Source: Firmicutes bacterium UBA4975
Lineage (GTDB): Bacteria; Bacillota; Proteinivoracia; UBA4975
Direction of reading: 5' to 3'
Assembly (NCBI GenBank): GCA_002397155.1
Contig: DGZR01000088.1
Coordinates: forward strand, 1-31,351
Length of the DNA stretch: 31,351 bases
This document shows positions 6,968 to 14,883 of this stretch, one piece after another. A program made the translations under genes and the position numbers. Position 1 is the first letter of the stretch; every line of letters starts with the position of its first letter. The notes under the pieces are model-generated. The model was given only the letters and a program-made list of their open reading frames with translations. It ran no database searches and had not been told where the DNA came from.

Positions 6968-7953
6968 TTAAAATCGCCGTCGATGCCATGGGCGGGGACA
7001 ACGCCCCAGAAGCAGTTGTGCGGGGCGCCCTGGCCGCAGCCGGGGAACGGGGGGACCTGGAAATTGTCTTGGTGGGGCAGGAGAGCCGGATCAGGGCCCT
7101 GACCTCCCTGCCGGACAATGTCAGCTTGGTCCCAGCGACGGAAGTCATCGGGAATGAAGAAAAACCCCTGATGGCCCTCAGGCGGAAACGGGATTCGTCC
7201 CTGGTCGTCGGCCTGCAGATGCTGAAGGAAGGGGCGGTCCACGCCCTGGTCAGCGCCGGCAATACGGGGGCTTTCATGGCCGGGGCCAGCCTCATCGTGG
7301 GCAGAATCCCCGGCATCCTAAAGCCAGCCCTGGCGCCAGTGCTGCCAACGGTGGATGGCAGAGGGACGGTGGCCCTTGATATCGGGGCCACAATGGACCC
7401 CAAGCCGGACAACCTGCTCCAGTATGCCCGCATGGGCAGTCTCTACGCCCAGGCGATTCTCGACCTGGCCCGGCCCCGGGTAGGCCTGCTCAACGTGGGA
7501 GTTGAACCGCAAAAGGGGAATGAACTGGCCAAGGAGGCCTACGCCCTCTTGGCTCAGTCGAGCTTGAATTTTGTCGGCAATATTGAAGCGCGGGAAGTGA
7601 TGGAAGGGAAAACAGACGTCTTGATCTGCGACGGCTTTACCGGCAACGTGCTCCTCAAGTCCATGGAAGGGGTGGCCCAAGCCCTGTTTTCCCAGATGAA
7701 GAGCGCGATCAGCAAAGGAGGTGTTCAAAGCAAACTGGGGGCCCTGCTCTTAAAAAACACTCTGCAGGCCCTGAAAGACAAGCTGGATTACTCTCAACAC
7801 GGTGGTTCGCCCTTGCTGGGTATCAACGGCGTCTGCATAAAATGCCACGGTTCCGCCGACGCTACCACCGTCAAGAACGCTGTGCTCAAGCAGGCATACT
7901 TGCTCGCCAAGGGCCGGACCATTGCCTTGATTACCAAAATCACGGAGGGATGA
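6964..7953 (+). CDS. plsX: Phosphate acyltransferase PlsX
   Basis: Makes acyl-phosphate from acyl-ACP and phosphate, the first step of the PlsX/PlsY route to phosphatidic acid, at the inner face of the membrane. The 329-residue protein has the family start IKIAVDAMGGDNAPEAVV, the central ALVSAGNTGAFMAGA segment, LLNVGVEPQKGNELAKEAY, and the ending region CDGFTGNVLLKSMEG and GVCIKCHGSADATTVKNAV. ATG 6964 overlaps the fapR stop by four bases and has AAGGAG 4 bases upstream, so translation is probably coupled. FapR control of plsX is expected from position. Confidence 0.96.
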   Translation: MIKIAVDAMGGDNAPEAVVRGALAAAGERGDLEIVLVGQESRIRALTSLPDNVSLVPATEVIGNEEKPLMALRRKRDSSLVVGLQMLKEGAVHALVSAGNTGAFMAGASLIVGRIPGILKPALAPVLPTVDGRGTVALDIGATMDPKPDNLLQYARMGSLYAQAILDLARPRVGLLNVGVEPQKGNELAKEAYALLAQSSLNFVGNIEAREVMEGKTDVLICDGFTGNVLLKSMEGVAQALFSQMKSAISKGGVQSKLGALLLKNTLQALKDKLDYSQHGGSPLLGINGVCIKCHGSADATTVKNAVLKQAYLLAKGRTIALITKITEG

Positions 7954-7955
7954 GG

Positions 7956-8819
7956 ATGCCCAAAATAGCCATCGTCACCGACAGCACCGCCGACCTGGAC
8001 CCGGGCTTAGCCCGGGAAAAGGGAATCTCCGTCATACCCCTCAACCTGCACTTTGAAGACGAAGTTTATAAAGACGGCATCGACCTGGACCAAAAGACCT
8101 TTTTCACTAAGCTCGAGGCGGCTCAAGTCCCGCCCCGCACTTCCCAGCCCTCACCGGGAGAGTTTCATGAACTCTACCTCTCCCTTCTGGCTTCGGGATT
8201 CACCGGAATTATCTCTATTCATATTTCCCGCGAACTCAGCGGCACCTGGCAGTCCGCCACCATCGCCCGCTCAATGTTGCCCCAGGAAGACATTTGGGTG
8301 GTCGATTCCAAGTCCGCCTCAATGGGCTTGGGCCTCATCGTCCTCAACACCTGGGATAAGGTCGCGGCCGGCGCCGACGGAGAAAAAGGGGCCGCCTATG
8401 CCGCCTGGCTTTCCGGCCAGCAAAAGATCATGTTTGGCGTGGATACCCTGGAGTACCTCCACCGCAACGGCCGCATCGGCCGGGCAGCCAAACTCATCGG
8501 CGGCTTTTTGAACATTAAACCGGTGCTCACCGTCGACGCCGATGGATTTGTCGCGCCCCAGGGCAAAGTCCGCGGGGGCAACAAGTTCATCCCCTACCTG
8601 CTGGAGGGGGCTCAAGAATTTGTCCGGGGCTACGCCGGAAATGTGGACTTAGCCGTCATCCATACCTTGGATCACCAGTTGGGCACTGAGCTGCTGAATA
8701 GAATCGCCGCCCGTATCCCGGTCAGGACCACTTATATAAGGGATATCGGCAGCGTAATCGGCACCCATACCGGCCCGGGGACAATCGGTTTTATCCTGCA
8801 AAAACTCGACTTGCCTTAA
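7956..8819 (+). CDS. DegV family fatty-acid-binding protein
   Basis: DegV proteins bind a long-chain fatty acid between two domains; many act as FakB partners of the kinase FakA, which makes acyl-phosphate. The 287-residue protein begins PKIAIVTDSTADLDPG and contains the conserved PRTSQPSPGEF, SRELSGTWQSA, DSKSASMGLG and LEYLHRNGRIGRAAKLIGG segments. ATG 7956 is chosen because GGAGGG (7944-7949) directly abuts the alternative ATG 7950. It sits between plsX and acpP, so a role in feeding acyl-phosphate into lipid synthesis is a reasonable inference. No fakA gene is in the window. Confidence 0.9.
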   Translation: MPKIAIVTDSTADLDPGLAREKGISVIPLNLHFEDEVYKDGIDLDQKTFFTKLEAAQVPPRTSQPSPGEFHELYLSLLASGFTGIISIHISRELSGTWQSATIARSMLPQEDIWVVDSKSASMGLGLIVLNTWDKVAAGADGEKGAAYAAWLSGQQKIMFGVDTLEYLHRNGRIGRAAKLIGGFLNIKPVLTVDADGFVAPQGKVRGGNKFIPYLLEGAQEFVRGYAGNVDLAVIHTLDHQLGTELLNRIAARIPVRTTYIRDIGSVIGTHTGPGTIGFILQKLDLP

Positions 8820-8839
8820 GCGGTAAATCCTTGTAAAAT
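8811..8839 (+). promoter_or_regulatory. Candidate promoter for acpP
   Basis: TTGCCT (8811-8816, 4 of 6 matches) and TAAAAT (8834-8839, 5 of 6) are 17 bases apart. The -35 box lies in the last codons of degV and the predicted start is about 20 bases before the acpP start codon. It would let the abundant acyl carrier protein be made independently of fapR-plsX. Confidence 0.45.
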
Positions 8840-8864
8840 AGCACTCGAAGGGAGGATTGGTAAA

Positions 8865-9098
8865 GTGAGCAACTCTATTAGGGACAAAGTCATCAGGCTC
8901 ATTGCCGAGAATGCCGGAGCTGCCGAAGATACCCTCACTGACAGCACCAGCCTGCAAACGGATCTTGAGCTGGACTCATTAGACATCATGGATTTGCTCC
9001 TGGTTTTGGAAGAGGAGTTCGATATGCAAATCCCCGATGAGGAACTTGGCAAGATTCAAACCATTGGCGATATCGTCAACTACATCAGCAAAGCATAA
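8865..9098 (+). CDS. acpP: Acyl carrier protein
   Basis: Small acidic carrier that holds growing acyl chains on 4'-phosphopantetheine. The 77-residue protein has the modification site DLELDSLDIMDLL, with the prosthetic-group serine at 38, and the usual four-helix length and acidity. The GTG start at 8865 follows GGGAGG (8850-8855) by 9 bases. CoaD, in the same window, makes the precursor of its cofactor. In B. subtilis fabD and fabG lie between plsX and acpP; here they are missing and degV takes their place. Confidence 0.96.
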   Translation: MSNSIRDKVIRLIAENAGAAEDTLTDSTSLQTDLELDSLDIMDLLLVLEEEFDMQIPDEELGKIQTIGDIVNYISKA

Positions 9099-9102
9099 TC
9101 AC

Positions 9103-9125
9103 TCAAGGCCCTTTTCGGGCCTTGA
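9103..9125 (+). terminator. Hairpin after acpP, weak terminator
   Basis: A perfect 9-bp stem, TCAAGGCCC and GGGCCTTGA, with a 5-base loop TTTTC lies four bases after the acpP stop. Only a poor T tract follows (TTAGC), so it may act as a partial terminator or 3'-end stabiliser, letting some transcription continue into rnc. Confidence 0.5.
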
Positions 9126-9150
9126 TTAGCATCAGGAGGCATGAGGATGG

Positions 9151-9813
9151 ATGGACATCTCTAAAATAATCGATCCCGACCTGTACCGGGAGGCCCTCAC
9201 CCATTCTTCCACGGGCGAAGAAGTCCACAACGAGCGCCTGGAGTTTTTGGGGGATTCGGTGCTGAGCATGATAATCAGCCAGTGGCTTTACACTCATCCC
9301 GGCGTCCTCTCGGAAGGGCGAATGTCCCAGATTCGGGCGGCGCTAGTGAGAGAAGAGTCCCTGGCCTTGATGGCGGAAAAGCTGGACTTAGGGGACAAGG
9401 CCCTGCTGGGCAAGGGCGAGGACCGGTCGGGAGGCCGCCGGCGCCCCTCGCTACTGGCCGATACCCTGGAAGCGGTAATCGCCGCCATCTACCTGTCCGC
9501 CGGCTTGGAAAAGACCCGTTCCTTTGTCCTGGACCTTTTTGCCGACCACCTGGACCAGGCCTGCGCCGGTCACTTGGGCCGGGATTACAAGACCGAACTG
9601 CAGGAGATCCTGCAGGGGGCGGGGGTGGAAGAGGTGGCGTACGCCGTGACCCGGGAGGCCGGCCCCCCCCACGATAAGACTTTTTGGGTGGAACTCATGG
9701 TGGAGGGCAAGGCGCTGGCCTGGGGCAAGGGCAAGACCAAGAAACAGGCGGAACAGGAGGCTGCCCGCAAGGCCCTGGCCAATCGACTTTCCCCCGGGCC
9801 AGTGGTAAAATAA
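9151..9813 (+). CDS. rnc: Ribonuclease III
   Basis: Double-strand-specific endoribonuclease that processes rRNA precursors and other structured RNA. The 220-residue protein has the signature NERLEFLGDSVL (27-38; metal ligands Glu31 and Asp35), the second acidic pair Asp104 and Glu107 in ADTLEAVIAAIYL, and a C-terminal double-stranded RNA-binding domain from about 149 ending in KTKKQAEQEAARKAL. ATG 9151 is the first start after an in-frame stop; AGGAGG (9134-9139) is 11 bases upstream, slightly far. The N-terminal helix region is a little shorter than usual. It is followed after 16 bases by smc, the standard order. Confidence 0.95.
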   Translation: MDISKIIDPDLYREALTHSSTGEEVHNERLEFLGDSVLSMIISQWLYTHPGVLSEGRMSQIRAALVREESLALMAEKLDLGDKALLGKGEDRSGGRRRPSLLADTLEAVIAAIYLSAGLEKTRSFVLDLFADHLDQACAGHLGRDYKTELQEILQGAGVEEVAYAVTREAGPPHDKTFWVELMVEGKALAWGKGKTKKQAEQEAARKALANRLSPGPVVK

Positions 9814-9829
9814 CCGGGGAGGCGAGGGC

Positions 9830-12800
9830 ATGCATTTAATCAGGCTGGAACTGTACGGTTTTAAATCCTTTGCCGATAAGGTCGAATTCAGTTTCTCCCC
9901 GGGCATCACCACCTTTGTCGGCCCCAACGGCTGCGGCAAGAGCAATGTGGTGGACGCCATCCGCTGGGTCCTGGGAGAACAAAATCCCCGGGTTCTCCGG
10001 GCTAACAAGATGGCTGACTTAATCTACGGCGGCACCGAACAGAGCGAGCAAAAGAACTTTGCCGAGGTGGTGCTGGTCCTGGACAACCGGGACAAAGAAA
10101 TCCCCTTGGATTATCAGGAGGTCTCTCTCGCCCGGCGCTATTACCGCTCGGGGGAAAGCGAGTACTTCCTCAACCGAGTTCCCTGCCGCCTTAAGGACAT
10201 AGCCGAGGTTTTGGCCTCCACTCCCCTGGGCAAGGGTACATACTCCATAATCGGCCAGGGCCAAGTGGCGGAAGTGATCAGCAGCCGCCCCGAAGACCGC
10301 CGCCTGATGATTGAAGAAGCGGCGGGTATCGCCCTGTACAAGCTGCGCAAAGGCGAAGCCCTAAAAAAACTGGGAGACACCCAGGGGCACCTGGACCGGC
10401 TGGACGACATAATTCACGAACTGAGTAACCAGGAAGAGGAACTGGGGGAAAGCGCCGCCACAGCCCGGACATTCTTGGACCTAAAGGCCCGGGCCGATGA
10501 GCTGGAGCTTTCGGCCTGGGCCGCCAAGTACGCCGAACTCCAACAGCGCCTTCAGGAACTGGAAAAACGGCGGCTGCCCTTGCTGGCCAGCCGGGAAAAA
10601 GGGGCGGAAAGGGTCAGGGTCCTAGAAGGGGAGCTAGCCGATATCGCCGGGGCCGTTCAGGAGTGCGTCCAGGTCATCGCCGCCTTGGAAAGCAATCATT
10701 CCCGGCTCAAAGGGGATAAAACTCAGCAAGAATACCAATTGGAGCTGGCCCGCCAGCGCCAGGAGGACTTTGCCAAGATGGTCCGGGCCGGGCGCCAGCG
10801 CTTGCTGGATTTAGAGAATAAACTTGAAGAACTAAAGTCGGGGCAGGACCGCCTGAACGGGGAGGAGCAAGCGGCCAAGAGCGCTTTAAGCCTGTTTACT
10901 GCCGCCCAGGCCCGGCGGGGGACCCCGGCCTCCCTGGTGCGCAGGTTGCTGGCCGCGGCAGAAAAATACCGGGGCCGGGCCGATGAACTGATCTTCCAGG
11001 CGGCAAAAGACAGCACGGCTGCTGCCGCCGACCGAGAAAAGAACCGAGAACAAGAAGCGGAGCTGGCGGGCCAGTTGGATTCCCTGGGGCGGGAGCTGGG
11101 GGCCCTGGAAGGGGATCTTCTGGAGCTTAAGCGGGAAAGCGAGGGGTATGAAGGGGACCGGGCCCTGGCCGAGGATAAGCTTGCCCATTTGAACCGTAAA
11201 ACCCGGGTTCTGGAAGAAAAACTGGCGGCGCAAAAAGCCGCCCTGGTCGCCGGCCGCCGCCAACAGGAAGAAAAGAGCAGGGAAGTCCGGGTCCTGGAAC
11301 AGCGGATAAGCGTCCTGGAAGCAATGGACCTTGAAATGCAAGGGGTGGGCGCCGGCGCCCGGACCGCCCTCCGGGCCAGCCAAGAAGGGCGTCTTTCCGG
11401 CATCCTGGGCCTGGTGGGAGAGTTGGTTCGGCCCCAAGACCCCAGGCACAGCCTGGCTATCGAGACCGCCCTGGGCGGGGCCATGCAATACCTGGTCTGC
11501 AAGACCGACGAGGATTGCCGCCGGGCTATCGAGCTGTTAAAAGCCGAACGGGGGGGGAGGGCGACTTTTCTGCCCCTGACCGCTGCCCGGGCTCAGGACC
11601 GTAAGAAAGCCGAGGATTTTGGCCCCGCCGTCCTGGGTTGGGCCGACCAGTTGGTCTGCTGCCCCCAAGAGGCGGAACCGGCAATGGCCATGCTCCTGGG
11701 CAATGTCCTGGTCGTAGAGGACCTAAAAAGGGCCGCCGAGTTGGCTCAGGCCACCAGGTATCGCCACAAGATCGTCACCATCGAGGGAGAGGTGATCAGC
11801 CGGGGGCTTTTTACCGGCGGCTTCTCCGCCAAGTCCGGAGCAGGCGGCCCCTTGCAGCGGCGGGCTGCCCGGGAAGAACTGGCGGGAAAAAGGGCCCTCC
11901 TGGCTGAGGAGCTCTTGGCCCTTGAGCGGGAACAAGGGCGCCTTGGAGAGGAAAAAGACCGGCTTCAGGCCGAATTGGACCAGGCCCGGGCCGAGCAGGA
12001 AGGCTTGGCCCGGGAGTTAGTTCGCCTGGAGACCCTAAGGGGTCAAGGAGATAAGCAGAGAAGCCTGGTTGAGGAACGAAGGAGGACTTGCCGGGAGCGC
12101 CTGGCTCAACTGGAAGGGGAGCTCTCAGGGCTGCGGGAAGCGTTCCGGGGCTTTGCTTCCCTGCAGCAGGAGGATAAAGCCGGTTTAGACCGGCTGCAAA
12201 AGCAAAAAGAAGAACTGAATCGCTGGGAAGGCGCCCTGAAAGACGAGGTGGCCCTCTGGTCTTCCCGGCAAAACAGCTTGCACCTGGCAGTGTATTCTTG
12301 GCAAAACCAGGGGGAAAATATCGCCAGGCAGCTCTCTTCCCTGGCTAACCAGGTAAGGGGGCTTGAGGCGGAAGGAGGGGCCCTCTTGGCGGAAACCGAC
12401 AGCCGGGAAAAGCAAACAGAAAACCTGGCCGAAAGCATTGCCGCCTCCCGCCAGGCCTTGGCGGAAATCGCCGCCGGTTTGGATACGGTGAGCGCCAGCT
12501 TGGAGGGCCAATTTTCATTCCGCAGCCTGGGGCAGAAAAAAATCCAAGAAAAAAACGCGGCCTTGGCTGAATTGCGCCAAGAGATCGAAGAGGCCCGGAT
12601 TGCCAGCCAAGACCTAGAAGTAAAAAAAGCCCGGTTTCAGACCGAGGCGGAAGCCCTGGCGGCCCAGCTCTTGGCCCAGCACGGGCTCAGCCCGGAAAAG
12701 GGCCTGGCCGCGCTCGACAGCCGCTACACCCCGTACCAGCTCGCCAATCGGGCCAAGGAAGTCCAGGAACAGATAAGCCGCCTGGGCGAAGTCAACCTGG

Positions 12801-13402
12801 CGGCGATTTCCCAGTACGACAAACTCTGTCGGCGGCTCTCCTTTTTAGCGGAACAGCGGGAAGACCTGGCCCGGGCTTCCCAAGATATCACCGGCCTCAT
12901 CGCCGAACTGGACAAAACCATTCGCACTCTCTTTCAGGAGACTTTCAGCCAGGTGCAAGAGCACTTTGCCCGGATTTTTAAAATACTCTTTGCCGGGGGT
13001 AGCGCTTACCTGGCCCTGAGAGAAGAGGAAGACCTCCTGGAGGCAGGGGTGGAGGTCTTTGCCCGGCCCTTGGGCAAGCGCAGCCAATCCCTGACCTTGC
13101 TTTCGGGGGGGGAGATGGCCATGACCGCCATCGCCTTGCTCTTCGCCCTGCAGTCAGTCCGCCCTTCGCCTTTTTGCATCCTCGACGAAATCGAAGCGGC
13201 TTTAGACGACAGTAATATCCTCCGCTTTACCGGCTACTTGCGCGGGCTGGCCGAGGACCGGCAATTTATTCTCATCACCCATCGCCGGGAAACCATGGAG
13301 CAGTCCGACAGTCTCTATGGCATAACCCTCAATAAAGAAGGGGCTTCCCAGCCAATTTCAGTCAAAATCGATCCCCAGTTGCGAGAGGTGGCCCAAGCAT
13401 GA
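9830..13402 (+). CDS. smc: Chromosome segregation protein SMC
   Basis: Structural maintenance of chromosomes ATPase that works with ScpA/ScpB as condensin to organise and segregate the chromosome. The 1190-residue protein has the Walker A motif GPNGCGKSN (31-39), a long coiled coil rich in Glu, Gln, Arg and Leu (about 170-500), a hinge (about 520-650), a second coiled coil, and the C-terminal head with the ABC signature LSGGE (1091-1095) and Walker B ILDEIEAALDD (Asp1119, Glu1120). Length is normal and the frame is intact. ATG 9830 has a GGGGAGG site upstream. The stop overlaps ftsY in ATGA. Confidence 0.97.
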   Translation: MHLIRLELYGFKSFADKVEFSFSPGITTFVGPNGCGKSNVVDAIRWVLGEQNPRVLRANKMADLIYGGTEQSEQKNFAEVVLVLDNRDKEIPLDYQEVSLARRYYRSGESEYFLNRVPCRLKDIAEVLASTPLGKGTYSIIGQGQVAEVISSRPEDRRLMIEEAAGIALYKLRKGEALKKLGDTQGHLDRLDDIIHELSNQEEELGESAATARTFLDLKARADELELSAWAAKYAELQQRLQELEKRRLPLLASREKGAERVRVLEGELADIAGAVQECVQVIAALESNHSRLKGDKTQQEYQLELARQRQEDFAKMVRAGRQRLLDLENKLEELKSGQDRLNGEEQAAKSALSLFTAAQARRGTPASLVRRLLAAAEKYRGRADELIFQAAKDSTAAAADREKNREQEAELAGQLDSLGRELGALEGDLLELKRESEGYEGDRALAEDKLAHLNRKTRVLEEKLAAQKAALVAGRRQQEEKSREVRVLEQRISVLEAMDLEMQGVGAGARTALRASQEGRLSGILGLVGELVRPQDPRHSLAIETALGGAMQYLVCKTDEDCRRAIELLKAERGGRATFLPLTAARAQDRKKAEDFGPAVLGWADQLVCCPQEAEPAMAMLLGNVLVVEDLKRAAELAQATRYRHKIVTIEGEVISRGLFTGGFSAKSGAGGPLQRRAAREELAGKRALLAEELLALEREQGRLGEEKDRLQAELDQARAEQEGLARELVRLETLRGQGDKQRSLVEERRRTCRERLAQLEGELSGLREAFRGFASLQQEDKAGLDRLQKQKEELNRWEGALKDEVALWSSRQNSLHLAVYSWQNQGENIARQLSSLANQVRGLEAEGGALLAETDSREKQTENLAESIAASRQALAEIAAGLDTVSASLEGQFSFRSLGQKKIQEKNAALAELRQEIEEARIASQDLEVKKARFQTEAEALAAQLLAQHGLSPEKGLAALDSRYTPYQLANRAKEVQEQISRLGEVNLAAISQYDKLCRRLSFLAEQREDLARASQDITGLIAELDKTIRTLFQETFSQVQEHFARIFKILFAGGSAYLALREEEDLLEAGVEVFARPLGKRSQSLTLLSGGEMAMTAIALLFALQSVRPSPFCILDEIEAALDDSNILRFTGYLRGLAEDRQFILITHRRETMEQSDSLYGITLNKEGASQPISVKIDPQLREVAQA

Positions 13403-14265
13403 GCCTGACGGCAAAAATTAACAAAAGCCTGGGCAAGACCCGGGCCAAAATGGCCCAGGCCTTTCAAGCTGTCTTTCTAAAGGGTGCCGCCCCGGACTGG
13501 GATGGGCTGGAAGAAGCATTGCTCCTGGCCGATGTGGGGGGGGAAACGGCTGGGGCAATTGTCGCCGGGGTGCGGGCAAAGAAAAGCACCGACCCCATGG
13601 CCGCTCTCCGAGAAGAACTGATCGGCATCCTCGATTTGGCAAGCCCCGACCTGCCGGTAAAGGTCTTTGTCGGGATTAATGGCAGCGGCAAGACCACTTC
13701 CTTGGGCAAGCTGGGGTTTGCCTTGGCTAGGGCGGGGAAAAGGGTGTATGTAATAGGGACAGATACTTTTCGCGCAGCGGCTGACCGCCAGTTAGAACAG
13801 TGGTGTCGGCGGGCCCAAATCCCCTGCCTCTTGGGCAAGGCCGGCAGCGATCCCGCTTCGGTGCTCTTTGACGGCCTTGCCTCCGCCGAGGGGAAAAAAG
13901 CAGACTATGTTCTCGTCGACACTGCCGGCCGGCTCCACAGCAATAAAAATCTCATGCAAGAGTTGGCAAAGATCATGGGGGTGGGACGGCGGGTCCGGCC
14001 CGAGGGCCTGGAAACCCTCCTCACCTTGGACGCCGCCACCGGCCAGAACGCCCTTCAGCAGATGGAAATTTTTCAGCAAGCGGCCCAGCCCTCGGGGCTC
14101 ATCCTCACCAAGCTGGACGGCAGCGCCAAGGGGGGCATTGCTGTAGCCCTGGCGGCCAAGTACGGCATCCCCATCAAGTACGTGGGAACAGGAGAGGGCC
14201 CGGCTGACCTCCTGCCCTTCCGGGCCCAAGATTACGTGGATTCCCTCCTGCCCCAAAAGGAATAA
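13399..14265 (+). CDS. ftsY: Signal recognition particle receptor FtsY
   Basis: GTPase that docks the signal recognition particle-ribosome complex at the membrane by pairing with Ffh. The 288-residue protein is the short form, with no long acidic N-terminal domain. It has an N domain (1-85) and a G domain with GINGSGKTT (92-100), GTDTFRAAADRQLEQW, DTAGRLHSN, TKLDGSAKGG and GTGEGPADLLPF. ATG 13399 overlaps the smc stop by four bases. The stop lies in a strong inverted repeat that also covers the end of a possible small reverse-strand gene. Confidence 0.95.
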   Translation: MSLTAKINKSLGKTRAKMAQAFQAVFLKGAAPDWDGLEEALLLADVGGETAGAIVAGVRAKKSTDPMAALREELIGILDLASPDLPVKVFVGINGSGKTTSLGKLGFALARAGKRVYVIGTDTFRAAADRQLEQWCRRAQIPCLLGKAGSDPASVLFDGLASAEGKKADYVLVDTAGRLHSNKNLMQELAKIMGVGRRVRPEGLETLLTLDAATGQNALQQMEIFQQAAQPSGLILTKLDGSAKGGIAVALAAKYGIPIKYVGTGEGPADLLPFRAQDYVDSLLPQKE

Positions 14266-14289
14266 CCGCCGGAATCAGCGGCGGTTATT
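14261..14289. terminator. Bidirectional hairpin between ftsY and the 14275-14400 ORF
   Basis: A perfect 10-bp inverted repeat, AATAACCGCC (14261-14270) and GGCGGTTATT (14280-14289), with a 9-base loop. It contains the ftsY stop codon and the stop of the opposing small ORF. On the forward strand no T run follows directly; on the reverse strand CCTTTT follows. It may end transcription weakly in both directions. Confidence 0.5.
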
Positions 14290-14400
14290 CCCGGTGTCTG
14301 AGGAGTTGGGCTTATTTTTTTTTAGGTCCTTGGCGATCTCTTCTGCTAGTTCCTCTTCAAACCTCTGCCGATTGAAAAGCTGGCGAAAATCCTTTTTCAC
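14275..14400 (-). CDS. Possible small charged protein, 41 residues, unknown
   Basis: I do not recognise this protein. A GTG start at 14400 follows a near-ideal AGGAGGG (forward 14407-14413) with a 6-base gap. The 41 residues are rich in charge: MKKDFRQLFNRQRFEEELAE near the start looks like an amphipathic helix, and the tail (NSSDTGNNRR) looks unstructured. It runs towards ftsY and ends inside a perfect hairpin that could serve as its terminator. The frame is open back to 14556, but that extension is A/T-rich, overlaps the ylxM promoter region and does not look coding. I found no clear promoter. It could be a spore or regulatory small protein, or a chance frame. Confidence 0.42.
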   Translation of the reverse strand: MKKDFRQLFNRQRFEEELAEEIAKDLKKNKPNSSDTGNNRR

Positions 14401-14472
14401 CAAAATCCCTCCTCTCGCTTTTATTTTGCGCTCTTTTTTTTTCTCTATGTTGCTATTTTTCTGGTGGAACAG

Positions 14473-14501
14473 TTGACTTTTACCGCTGGAACCAGTAAAC
14501 T
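14473..14501 (+). promoter_or_regulatory. Sigma-A-type promoter for the ylxM-ffh operon
   Basis: TTGACT (14473-14478, 5 of 6 matches) and TAAACT (14496-14501, 4 of 6) are 17 bases apart, with the predicted start near 14508, about 36 bases before ylxM. The region upstream (14410-14470) is A/T-rich. The rest of the 278-base ftsY-ylxM gap holds the hairpin and the possible reverse-strand ORF. Confidence 0.6.
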
Positions 14502-14543
14502 GCTCTAGTGTAAAGTATTTTTCCTTTACAAGCAGGTGATAAA

Positions 14544-14870
14544 GTGCAAGTATCAAGGAGATTGAGGCTGAATCTGCTCTACGATTTTTACGGAGAATTG
14601 CTCACCGGGCGGCAAAGGCAATTTTTTGAAATGCATTTTCAAGAGGATTTATCCCTGGGGGAAATAGCCGCCAATCTGGGGATCAGCCGCCAGGCCGTCC
14701 ACGATCTTTTAGGCCGAACCGCCCGGCAGTTGGAGTACTATGAGGAACGCCTGGAACTGGCCGGCCGGCACGGCCAGCGCTTGGGCTGGCTGGCCCAACT
14801 CGAGGAGGTTTTGGCCGCCGGTGATCTGGCCGGGGCCCGGGACTTGCTTGAGCGCTTAAAAAACGGGTGA
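14544..14870 (+). CDS. ylxM: YlxM/p13-like signal recognition particle accessory protein
   Basis: Small helix-turn-helix protein of the UPF0122 family, nearly always next to ffh in Firmicutes and reported to associate with the signal recognition particle. The 108-residue protein has a sigma-70 region-4-like HTH: LTGRQRQFFEMHFQEDLSLG then EIAANLGISRQAVHDLLGRT (about 20-58). A leucine-rich helical tail follows. The GTG start at 14544 is close behind CAGGTGAT. It is 13 bases before ffh, so the two are co-transcribed from the promoter at 14473. Confidence 0.88.
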   Translation: MQVSRRLRLNLLYDFYGELLTGRQRQFFEMHFQEDLSLGEIAANLGISRQAVHDLLGRTARQLEYYEERLELAGRHGQRLGWLAQLEEVLAAGDLAGARDLLERLKNG

Positions 14871-14883
14871 AAGGGTAATTTTA

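Noticed and set aside
10723..11502. Open frames of 200-260 codons on the reverse strand inside smc
   Set aside because: They mirror the coiled-coil coding region, with Ser/Arg/Leu-rich repetitive composition expected from antisense reading of Glu/Gln/Lys codons.
14401..14556. N-terminal extension of the small reverse-strand ORF to 93 residues
   Set aside because: The added sequence is A/T-rich, overlaps the ylxM promoter and start, and has no ribosome site; the GTG at 14400 has a near-ideal one.
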